A DNA stretch of 64,000 nucleotides from Acetobacter okinawensis JCM 25146 (GTDB lineage: Bacteria; Pseudomonadota; Alphaproteobacteria; Acetobacterales; Acetobacteraceae). The notes beneath the pieces are model-generated. The model saw nothing but the letters and a program-made list of their open reading frames with translations, made no database searches and was not told the DNA's origin. Every line of letters begins with the position of its first letter. Within the stretch, counting starts at the first letter, position 1. The stretch is from positions 1 through 64,000 of the forward strand of contig NZ_BAJU01000004.1 of NCBI RefSeq assembly GCF_000613865.1, in the 5' to 3' direction. The position numbers were made by a program, and so were the translations under genes. Positions 56,739 to 64,000 of this stretch are shown in pieces.

Positions 56739-57298
56739 GTACGCTCTTTGACGGTATGGAAGACAGGCCTTTCATTCCCACGGAATATGTGGTGCGCCTT
56801 GCGCGCACACCATGGGAACGGGCTGGCTACCACGCCCTGCGCCGCGATGTGTTCTGCACCGAGCAAAAGGTCTTCATGGAGGATGACCGGGACACTATCG
56901 ATCAGGTTGCCATCCCCATTATTGCTGCCTGCTGCATGGCGGGGATCCCGGACCGGATTGTAGGGGCTGTGCGTATCCATGAATCCGAACCCGGCGTGTG
57001 GCGCGGCTCCCGTCTGGCTGTGCACGCAGAGCACCGCAAGCTTGGGCGTATTGGGGCGGAACTCATCCGCATGGCAGTCAGTACGGCGCATGGTCTTGGG
57101 GCTACGCGCTTCCTCGCTCAGGTACAGGAACAGAATGTTCTGTTTTTCCGCCGCCTGCACTGGAAAAGTCTGGGGAGCGTGATGCTGCATGGCCTGCTGC
57201 ATCACGACATGCAGGCAGATTTATCCCGCTACCCTGCGCATGGGCAGGACCAGACATGGCTGCTACGCCCACAACCCCGGATACGACAGGTCGCGTGA
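56735..57298 (+). CDS. GNAT-family acetyltransferase-like protein, MSMEG_0567 N-terminal type
   Basis: 187 residues. The GNAT fold shows YHALRRDVFCTEQKVFMEDD, GAVRIHESEPGVWRGSRLAV and HRKLGRIGAELIRMAVSTAH, the acetyl-CoA pyrophosphate loop region. In mycobacteria this domain is fused to the AIR-synthase-like domain encoded next; here they are separate, overlapping by a TGATG. The start ATG overlaps the radical SAM stop. Confidence 0.85.
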   Translation: MSTLFDGMEDRPFIPTEYVVRLARTPWERAGYHALRRDVFCTEQKVFMEDDRDTIDQVAIPIIAACCMAGIPDRIVGAVRIHESEPGVWRGSRLAVHAEHRKLGRIGAELIRMAVSTAHGLGATRFLAQVQEQNVLFFRRLHWKSLGSVMLHGLLHHDMQADLSRYPAHGQDQTWLLRPQPRIRQVA

Positions 57299-58269
57299 TG
57301 GCGCACGTGTTAACCTCGTTGCTGCATACTCTCCGCAACGCCCGCGCTCTTGCGGGCAAGCAGGATATTGCGCAGGCGGCGGCAATCCTGGAGCCCGACA
57401 ACTCCGCAGCCATCCGCCTGGGAGATGACTGCGCGGCCATACCCGATGGGGACGGCTATCTCCTTTTGGCCAGTGAAGGTTTTCAGGACAGCTTTGTCCG
57501 CGCCATGCCGTGGTTTGCCGGGTATTGCGGCGTAATGGTGAATGTGAGCGACATTGCTGCAATGGGTGGCCGCCCAGTGGCTGTTGTTGATGCGCTATGG
57601 AGCGATACGTCCGAGGCTGCGGCATCTATTCTGACCGGGCTGCATGATGGTGCACGCACCTATGGCGTGCCAGTTGTGGGCGGGCATACCAACATGCGCA
57701 GTACCCACAACTCGCTTTCGGTAGCCATTCTCGGTCGTGCGCGGCGTCTGCTCACCAGCTTTGATGCCCGTCCGGGTGAAGTGCTGATTGCGGCAATCGA
57801 CCTGCGTGGTCGCTGGCATGATCCGCACCCGTTCTGGGACGCCAGCTCCGCATTGTGCGGCCCCGAAGGGGGAACCAGACTGCAGGAGGATCTGGGGCTT
57901 CTGCCACGCATTGCTGAAGACGGTCTGAGCCGGGCGGCCAAAGACATCAGCATGGCCGGGGTGCTGGGAACAGCCCTTATGCTGGCAGAATGTTCTGGTG
58001 TGGGTATGACCATCACACTTGAGAACATTCCGCGCCCTGAGTGTGCCCCTATGGAGCGCTGGTTGTCTGCGTTCCCCAGCTATGGCTATCTGCTGACAAC
58101 CCACCCAGAGGATGCAGCAGCCGTTATGGCCCGCTTTCACGGACGGGGCATTGCAGCGGCTGTTATCGGTCAGTGCAATGGCTCCCAGCGGCTTGATGTA
58201 ACATGGAATGACAGGACGGAAACGTTCTGGGACCTTGCACAAACCCCGCTCATGGGGTTTGCGCGATGA
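57298..58269 (+). CDS. AIR synthase-related protein, Sll0787 family
   Basis: 323 residues with the PurM/SelD-like ATP-binding fold: AIRLGDDCAAIPDGDGYLLL, GVMVNVSDIAAMGGRPVAVV and PVVGGHTNMRSTHNSLSVAI, then DISMAGVLGTALML. It corresponds to the C-terminal half of MSMEG_0567. Family members activate a substrate with ATP, but this branch has no proven reaction. It overlaps the GNAT gene by one base and the glycosyltransferase by 4 bp. Confidence 0.88.
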   Translation: MAHVLTSLLHTLRNARALAGKQDIAQAAAILEPDNSAAIRLGDDCAAIPDGDGYLLLASEGFQDSFVRAMPWFAGYCGVMVNVSDIAAMGGRPVAVVDALWSDTSEAAASILTGLHDGARTYGVPVVGGHTNMRSTHNSLSVAILGRARRLLTSFDARPGEVLIAAIDLRGRWHDPHPFWDASSALCGPEGGTRLQEDLGLLPRIAEDGLSRAAKDISMAGVLGTALMLAECSGVGMTITLENIPRPECAPMERWLSAFPSYGYLLTTHPEDAAAVMARFHGRGIAAAVIGQCNGSQRLDVTWNDRTETFWDLAQTPLMGFAR

Positions 58270-59447
58270 GCCTTTCCATTGGCATTCTCACCCATTCGAC
58301 CAACCCGCGGGGTGGGGTCGTGCATGGTATGGCACTGGCGGAAGCGTTGTGTGCTGCCGGGCATGACGCAACCCTGATTGCCCCGGATGTAACGGGGGCG
58401 GGGTTTTTCCGTAAGCCCCTCTGTGCAACTCACTGCATTCCGGCAGCACAGGTACCTGATCTGCCAGCATTGGTGGAATGTCGTATCGGTGAAATTGCAA
58501 ATGCCCTGCGGCATAAGGCGTCCTTTGATGTGCTGCATGCTCAGGACCCGATTAGCGCCAACGCTCTTGCGCAACTGGTGCGCGAAGGCTGGCTTGGAGG
58601 CTTTGCGCGCACAGTTCATCATCTGGACAGCTTTGCACACCCCGGCGTTGCAGCGCGGCAGATACAGGGGCTGACAACTGCAACCGAGCTTTTTACGGTC
58701 AGCCAACTCTGGCAGAGCAGAATTCTGAACGACTATGGGCGGTCCGCACCTGTTGTGGGCAATGGCGTTGATCTGGCCAGATTTTCCCCAGAACTGGAGC
58801 CGCACGATCATACATTGCGTGCCCGTTACGGGATCGCGCAGAACGTACGCCTTGTTCTGGCAGTCGGCGGGATCGAGCGCCGCAAGAACACATGGGTTCT
58901 GCTTGAAGCGTTTGAAGCACTGCACCGGGAGCATCCGGACCTGCATCTTGTTATTGCCGGGGGTGCATCCTTGCTGGACCACTCCACTTATCGTCATCTG
59001 TGTGACGAGCGGATAAGGCACGGCGGTCTGGCGGAGGCCATAACCATAACGGGGACTGTTGCGGATGAGGACATGCCCGCACTCTATCGGCAGTCGTCCG
59101 TGCTGGCCTATCCGTCACAAACGGAAGGCTTTGGTCTGTGTCCGCTTGAGGCACTGGCCTGCGGGTTACCCGTAGTCGTTCCTTCCGTGCCGCCGTTTAC
59201 GGAACATCTTCAGTCTTTTGAGGCACTCTGGTGTCAGCCAGACCGCCCCGAGACACTTGTTTGCGCGTTGCGTCATGCCCTGAGTGCTCAAAGCCAGACC
59301 TGTTTTGAGATCAGCGGCCCAGCAACGGCCCGCCGTTTCGACTGGCATAGCGTTGCCAGTCGGCACCTTCCCGCATACCGGCGTCTGGCGGCTCTGCCGC
59401 ACGCTGGTGTCCCTGCTTCAGGAGCTTTGTCATCATGCCCGAAATGA
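58266..59447 (+). CDS. Glycosyltransferase, MSMEG_0565 family (GT4)
   Basis: 393 residues, GT-B fold. The N-terminal domain starts IGILTHSTNPRGGVVHGMAL. The C-terminal nucleotide-sugar domain has LVLAVGGIERRKNTWVLLEA and PSQTEGFGLCPLEALACGLP with the EX7E motif. It presumably adds a sugar to the nitrile-containing or related metabolite made by the cluster (inference). It overlaps the previous gene by 4 bp and the next by 13 bp. Confidence 0.9.
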   Translation: MSLSIGILTHSTNPRGGVVHGMALAEALCAAGHDATLIAPDVTGAGFFRKPLCATHCIPAAQVPDLPALVECRIGEIANALRHKASFDVLHAQDPISANALAQLVREGWLGGFARTVHHLDSFAHPGVAARQIQGLTTATELFTVSQLWQSRILNDYGRSAPVVGNGVDLARFSPELEPHDHTLRARYGIAQNVRLVLAVGGIERRKNTWVLLEAFEALHREHPDLHLVIAGGASLLDHSTYRHLCDERIRHGGLAEAITITGTVADEDMPALYRQSSVLAYPSQTEGFGLCPLEALACGLPVVVPSVPPFTEHLQSFEALWCQPDRPETLVCALRHALSAQSQTCFEISGPATARRFDWHSVASRHLPAYRRLAALPHAGVPASGALSSCPK

Positions 59448-59722
59448 CCTTTCGCGTGCGTTGGCCCGATGGAAAGGAGAGTGAGTGCTACTCCCCATCG
59501 CTTGTTATTCAAGACCACTTCACGCCCGGTCAGGATTACCCGGTCCGGGACTTTTTGCAAAAGGCAGAAACAGCCCTGACACAGGCCAGTGACCGGGTTC
59601 TCGCGCGCTATGGCTTTGCGTGCAGCCGCGCGCTTGGGCAGCTTCAGGCTATCCGTCAGACCTGCACGCCCTTTCTTAATCAACCCAATGCGCAGGTGCG
59701 CGTCCTGTCATTCAACTCCTGA
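59435..59722 (+). CDS. MSMEG_0570-family nitrogen starvation protein
   Basis: 95 residues in the compact form of the family: EMTFRVRWPDGKESECYSPS, LVIQDHFTPGQDYPVRDFL and the C-terminal GFACSRALGQLQAI. It is known only from Nit1C clusters, with no assigned reaction. It overlaps the glycosyltransferase by 13 bp and precedes the flavoprotein by 15 bp. Confidence 0.87.
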   Translation: MPEMTFRVRWPDGKESECYSPSLVIQDHFTPGQDYPVRDFLQKAETALTQASDRVLARYGFACSRALGQLQAIRQTCTPFLNQPNAQVRVLSFNS

Positions 59723-59737
59723 GACGAAAGAACGACC

Positions 59738-60983
59738 ATGACACAGAACGAAAAAAGCATTCCCGTCATTATCGTAGGTGGCGGACAGGCTGGTTTGTCC
59801 ATGAGTTGGTATCTTTGCCGCGAGAAGGTGGAACATATCGTCTTTGAGGCAAAAACAGCCTGCCACTCGTGGGATGATGAACGTTGGGATAATTTCTGCC
59901 TGGTAACCCCAAACTGGCAGTGCGAGCTCCCCGGCCACCCGTACAAGGGGAATGACCCGCACGGTTTTATGGTTAAACAGGAAATTATTGATTACGTAAA
60001 AGGATTTGTGGACTCTTTTACACCACCCTTGCGTGAGCACACCGCTGTTACTTCCATCACACGGCATCAATCTGGTGGCTACCGCGTGGTGGCTGGTCAG
60101 GAGGTATGGCACGCACAGCACGTCGTCATTGCATCAGGCGCGTATCAGGATGCAGTTATTCCCGGCTATGCCAGTGCAATCGACCCCGCCATCTATCAGG
60201 TTCATTCGCAGGATTATCGCAATGCAGCCGAACTGCCCGAAGGGGCTGTGCTGGTGGTAGGGAGTGGCCAGTCCGGTGCGCAGATCGTTGAAGATCTGTT
60301 CCTTGAAAAACGCAAGCTCCACCTGTGCGTTGGTTCTGCACCGCGTGTTTCGCGCTTCTATCGTGGACGCGATGTTGTGGACTGGCTCGCAGATATGCAC
60401 TTTTATGACCTGACGGTGGATAACCACCCTTTGCGTGACGGCGCACGGGACAAGACGAACCATTATGTCACGGGCCGGAACGGCGGCCATGATCTTGATC
60501 TGCGTCTTTTCGCCCAAAAAGGTGTTGGTTTGCATGGCTCGTTGGAAAACATTCGTGATGAAGTGGCCCATTTTGCGCCAGACCTGAAAGATAATCTTGA
60601 CGACGCAGACAAGACCAATGCCGACATCAAGAAATCCATCGACGCCTACATTGCCCGCGAAGATCAGTGCTCCGACCGAAGCACCTTACGTGCCGGTATG
60701 GGAACCCAATGACAAAAACATTCCGCTTGATCTCAAGGCCGCCGGTATTACCTCGATCATCTGGTGTATTGGTTTTCGTCCCGACTATCGCTGGATTGAT
60801 GTGCCCGTTTTCAACGGAGCCAACAAACCGGTCTGGAACCGTGGGGTGACCAATGCGCCGGGCTTTTACTTCCTTGGTCTCCCATGGCTACACACATGGG
60901 GTTCGGGGCGTTTCTCCGGTATCTCGCGTGATGCGGCGTGGCTTGCCGGCCAGATTACCGGCAAAACTGTGCACGTAGCCTGA
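59738..60983 (+). pseudogene. MSMEG_0569-family flavin-dependent oxidoreductase, one frameshift
   Basis: A monooxygenase-like flavoprotein. The FAD site is VIIVGGGQAGLSMSWYLCR, the second dinucleotide site is VLVVGSGQSGAQIVEDLFLE, and the C-terminal part has TSIIWCIGFRPDYRWIDVPV and PGFYFLGLPWLHTWGSGRF. The frame breaks near 60655-60660, between KSIDAYIARE and ISAPTEAPYVPVWEP, with a net gain of one or loss of two bases, unlike the one-base losses elsewhere. Corrected length is about 415 residues, the family size. It may oxidise an amino compound to an oxime or nitrile in the pathway (inference). The acyl-CoA synthetase follows 15 bp later. Confidence 0.86.
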
Positions 60984-60998
60984 GCGGAGTTCAAAACC

Positions 60999-62767
60999 AT
61001 GCTTCCATGGACTACGTATGAAGCCATGTATGACGCAGCCATAAACCAGCCAGAGCAATTCTGGCTGGATGCAGCCCGGCGCGTAACATGGGAGCAGCCA
61101 CCCGTCACTACGTACCACACACGAACAGATGGATGGCATGACTGGTTTGCCGGTGCCACGCTCAACACATGCCATAACGCGGTGGACCGACATGTAGAGA
61201 GCGGACGGGGCATGCAGGCAGCCCTGATCTGGCACTCATGTGCAACAAACGAGCGCCAGATCATCACCTATCAGGAGTTGCTGGGCAGGGTCTCCGGGTT
61301 TGCCGGTGGCCTGCGGTCGCTCGGGGTAGGGCAGGGGGATCATGTTCTGATCGTTATGCCTACGATGGTCGAAACGGTCATTGCCATGCTGGCCTGTGCC
61401 CGGATTGGGGCAGTGCATGTGGTGGTTTTTGCAGGTTACGCGGGGGCAGAGCTTGCCCAACGGATTGATGATGTGGCACCAAAAGTCATCATTATCGCCA
61501 GTTGCAGCTTTCAGGGGCAAAAGGCTGTTCCATCCACACCTGTTCTGAATGAGGCCCTTGCAACAGCAAGGCACAGACCGCAGGCCTGTGTGGTTGCGCA
61601 GCGCACAGCCTGCCCGGCAGCCCTTATGCCCGCACGGGATCATGATTTCCATACTCTGGAGCACTCGGCAGCAGTCGATCCGGTCATGCTGCGTTCTGAA
61701 GACCCGTTATATATCCTGCATACATCCGGGACAACAGGCAAAGCAAAGGGGATTGTGCGCGACAATGGCGGCCATGCTGTAGCGATGGCCTTGTCCATGG
61801 ACCTGATCTATGGCTGCAAACCCGGTGATACGTTTTTGACTACATCGGATCTGGGGTGGGTTGTTGGTCACTCGTATGGCGTTTATGCGCCGCTGATCAG
61901 CGGTTGCACGAGTGTGATCGTGGAAGGTGGTGCATCGGCTTCTGCCATTCGTGCTCTCTGTTCGGATTACAAGATCAGGTGCCTGTTTACGACGCCCACA
62001 CAAATGCGACTTATGCGACAGGAAAGTCGACATCTGTCAGGGGTTATCCTGCCCGCACTTGCCCATATTTTTGTAGCCGGGGAATATGCGGACCCCACAC
62101 TACTGGACTGGGCGCGTTCCTATTTCCGCAAACCTGTGGTCAATCACTGGTGGCAGACGGAAACCGGGTGGAGCATTACTGCGCATTTTTTGGTCTGGCT
62201 GAGCAGGAACCCGCCTCACTCAAAAACGACATAGGACGACCCGCACCCGGGTTTGACCCGGTTATTGTGCCATGTCACCCGGACGAACCCTGCGGCGAAA
62301 TTGTCCTGTCCCTGCCGCTGCCCCCCGGCTGCCTGGCAGGGATATGGAAGGATGGAGACATCCATGCACCTGCCGTATATCTTGATGAAACCGGTAGGTA
62401 CTATCGCACCTTTGATGAAGGAATGATCGATGCCACCCGCGCTGTTCATATGCTCGGGCGCTCTGATGATGTGATCAAAGTTGCCGGGCGCCGGATTTCG
62501 GGCGTACAGATTGAGAAGATCATTGCCTCCCATCCTGCAGTCCACTCCTGTGCTGTAGTTGCCGTTCCTGATGATCTGCGAGGGCAGCGACCTGTTGCTT
62601 ATGTAGTCCCCCTTGACGCTGCCAGTCCTCCATCTTGCGAGGAAATTATTGGAGCGGTGAGCCTCGCACTTGGCAGATGGGTAGGGTTGCGGGAGGTACG
62701 CTTTGTGGAGCACCTGCCAACCACAGTATCGGGGAAAATCAAACGGCGGCATCTGAGTACCTGCTAA
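60999..62767 (+). pseudogene. Acyl-CoA synthetase (PrpE/ACS-like), one frameshift
   Basis: An AMP-forming ligase. The core motif is YILHTSGTTGKAKGIVRDNG, followed by TTSDLGWVVGHSYGVYAPLI and NHWWQTETGWSIT. The C-terminal domain has RSDDVIKVAGRRISGVQIEK and ends VSGKIKRRHLSTC with the catalytic Lys. These closely recall propionyl-CoA synthetase PrpE. The frame breaks at 62185-62191, where adding one T to a six-T run joins ITAHFF to GLAEQEPASLKNDIGRPAPG. Corrected length is about 590 residues. Not part of the canonical Nit1C set but 15 bp after it, it may activate the acid released by the nitrilase (inference). Confidence 0.85.
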
Positions 62768-62782
62768 GCAGGCAAAGGCAGG

Positions 62783-63310
62783 TTACTGATCTGTTTTTGA
62801 ATTTTTTCTGGCATGCAACTCCGGCCAAGAAGAAGTCGCAATGCCCATTGCCGGAAAATAAAGTTTGGCTAACTGCCGCTCATCCACCGGCATGGGAGTA
62901 TTGCTGGAAGGACGAACACCATTCTGGCGCAACAGAAATGCAACAAGAGCCACTGTATCTTGTGAAGATAGAGTGCCGGGGGCCATGAGGGGCATGGCGC
63001 GGGATATGTATCCGGTCAGTTGGGCTAATGGCGCATTGGCCCAGCGAGCAGTAAAATAACTCCCCAGATCAGGCACATCATGGCCGCCCTCAAGGCTCGT
63101 ACCATGGCACATGGCGCATGTTCCGGCGTAAACTTGGGCACCGTGCGATACCTGCTCGGCAGAAAAGGTAAGAGCCGCTCCATTGCTGCTTCGGTTGCTT
63201 GTGGCTGCTCGCTGTTGCGTATCGGCCCGTGCTGCTCCAGCAAAGTGCAGGCAGGCCACTGCCCATGCCATGAGGAGCGAACGCTGGAAGAAAAGAGGGC
63301 GGGAAAACAT
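62783..63310 (-). CDS. c-type cytochrome, periplasmic
   Basis: 175 residues. A signal sequence (LLMAWAVACLHFAGAARAD) is followed by one heme site, GTCAMCHGTSLEGG, and a likely axial Met in AMPLMAPGTLSSQ. I chose the ATG at 63310 because AAGGA lies 7-8 bp upstream; longer in-frame starts overlap the upstream gene. The distance to the FAD oxidoreductase gene is only 10 bp, so the two are probably an electron-transfer pair: the oxidoreductase passes electrons to this cytochrome. It is convergent with the acyl-CoA synthetase gene. Confidence 0.87.
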   Translation of the reverse strand: MFSRPLFFQRSLLMAWAVACLHFAGAARADTQQRAATSNRSSNGAALTFSAEQVSHGAQVYAGTCAMCHGTSLEGGHDVPDLGSYFTARWANAPLAQLTGYISRAMPLMAPGTLSSQDTVALVAFLLRQNGVRPSSNTPMPVDERQLAKLYFPAMGIATSSWPELHARKNSKTDQ

Positions 63311-63320
63311 GGTACCGTCC

Positions 63321-64000
63321 TTATCCATTACGTGGCTGAAAACGGGTAAAAAGATCACCAATAATGGTAACGGCTTTTTCCGCCTCCGCACGGTCGGCAT
63401 GTTCAAAACTGTTACCAACCCCATCCATGTCTCCAAGGCCATACATGTCGTATCCTTGGATCATCACCCCATCGGATTTGGAGATCATGGCGACCCCTTT
63501 GTATTCCAGAGCATAAGGGGCATCAGGCTGAGGGGGGAGCCAGCTTGTCTGGCCGCGAACGGGAATGAGGGATTTATCATTCCACCATTCCCGCGCAGCA
63601 TAGCCGGGGCAGTTGATAACCACACGCTCGGGCAGGTCCGCCAGATCGGCCGGGCTATGGAACTCGCGGATAACAATCCGCCCCCCGGCCTGATGGAACT
63701 CCGAGAGCAGCAGATGGGAGTAAGCACCAAAATTATAGATCATGAGCGGTGTGCGCCGCGCATAGGCTACGGGAAAGGGGTTGTCCGCCCCGGCCAGCAG
63801 TTCGGGTGCGGGCGTTACGTCTGCAATCAGGCCCGCATATGAGGCAAACTCAGCACTGCTCTGGGGGGCACCTGTGGTGGCAAAGGTGCCTTTGCCCGCA
63901 TCGGTCGGGGCAGGGGCGTGGTCGGCGGCATCGAGCGGCGTGTCAGACAGGGTAAAGTTATCACGAAAATCAATCGGGTTGCCGGGCAGGCCCAAATAGT
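63321..64000 (-). CDS. FAD-dependent oxidoreductase (DAO-like), 3' part
   Basis: The frame is open to the window end, so only the C-terminal 226 or so residues are seen. Blocks are NFGAYSHLLLSEFHQAGGRI, then EFHSPADLADLPERVVINCP, GYAAREWW and LIPVRGQTSWLPPQ, as in D-amino-acid-oxidase-type FAD proteins (the GQ after the oxidised-product strand is typical). The FAD-binding N-terminus lies outside the window. Electrons probably go to the cytochrome c encoded 10 bp downstream. An amine or D-amino acid is the likely substrate class, but this is not provable here. Confidence 0.8.
   Translation of the reverse strand, partial: YLGLPGNPIDFRDNFTLSDTPLDAADHAPAPTDAGKGTFATTGAPQSSAEFASYAGLIADVTPAPELLAGADNPFPVAYARRTPLMIYNFGAYSHLLLSEFHQAGGRIVIREFHSPADLADLPERVVINCPGYAAREWWNDKSLIPVRGQTSWLPPQPDAPYALEYKGVAMISKSDGVMIQGYDMYGLGDMDGVGNSFEHADRAEAEKAVTIIGDLFTRFQPRNG

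Noticed and set aside
1-64000. CRISPR array or long tandem repeats
   Set aside because: No regularly spaced direct repeats of 24-40 bp were seen anywhere in the window.

Overview
The window reads as a chromosomal segment of an alphaproteobacterium, most likely an acetic acid bacterium (Acetobacteraceae). This is an inference from gene content: moderate GC, several TonB-dependent receptors, degenerate IS5/IS3 elements, and a hydrogenase locus in the gene order known from Rhodobacter capsulatus. The genus cannot be fixed from the sequence alone. I found no tRNA, rRNA or CRISPR array.

Layout. 1-0.8 kb: a decayed IS5-family element. 0.8-7.9 kb (minus strand): a catabolic/uptake operon of TonB receptor, MHS-type MFS transporter, DUF2848 protein, amidase (frameshifted) and LysR regulator. 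8.1-9.0 kb: an IS3 remnant abutting a fragment of the conjugation gene trbB. 9.0-12.1 kb (minus): a chemoreceptor and a secreted choloylglycine-hydrolase-like enzyme. 12.3-16.5 kb (plus): LysR, exported methyltransferase-like protein, SDR and a NepI-like efflux pump. 16.9-23.6 kb: a heme-iron locus with two IsdG/HmuQ-type monooxygenases around hmuTUV, a heme oxygenase and a heme receptor. 23.7-29.6 kb: a second decayed IS5 element, a TetR/MFS pair, a flavin reductase-like protein and a siderophore receptor.

29.9-51.9 kb is a complete hydrogen-oxidation island in the order hupT-hupU-hupV-hypF / hupS-hupL-hupC / hupD-F-G-H-IJ-K-hypA-hypB-hupR-hypC-hypD-hypE-hupN-rpoN. HupUV is the H2-sensing hydrogenase, HupT/HupR the two-component pair, and HupSLC the membrane-bound, Tat-exported uptake enzyme, whose small subunit carries the extra cysteines of the O2-tolerant class. 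Two nearly identical sigma-54 promoters precede hupS and hupD, HupR has an intact GAFTGA motif, and rpoN closes the operon, so the island seems to bring its own sigma factor.

52.3-62.8 kb holds a MocR-type regulator followed by a full Nit1C cluster (MSMEG_0572-like protein, nitrilase, radical SAM, GNAT, AIR-synthase-like, glycosyltransferase, MSMEG_0570-like, flavoprotein) plus an acyl-CoA synthetase. A shared TTGTATG/CATACAA motif links the regulator's own promoter to the Nit1C promoter. The window ends in a cytochrome c and the 3' part of an FAD-dependent oxidoreductase on the minus strand.

Two cautions. First, at least a dozen conserved genes are broken by single frameshifts, and nearly all are one-base losses in short homopolymers. 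This looks more like systematic sequencing error than decay, so the genes typed here as frameshifted pseudogenes may be intact in the organism. Second, gene symbols rest on motif recognition and gene order; no database search was run.
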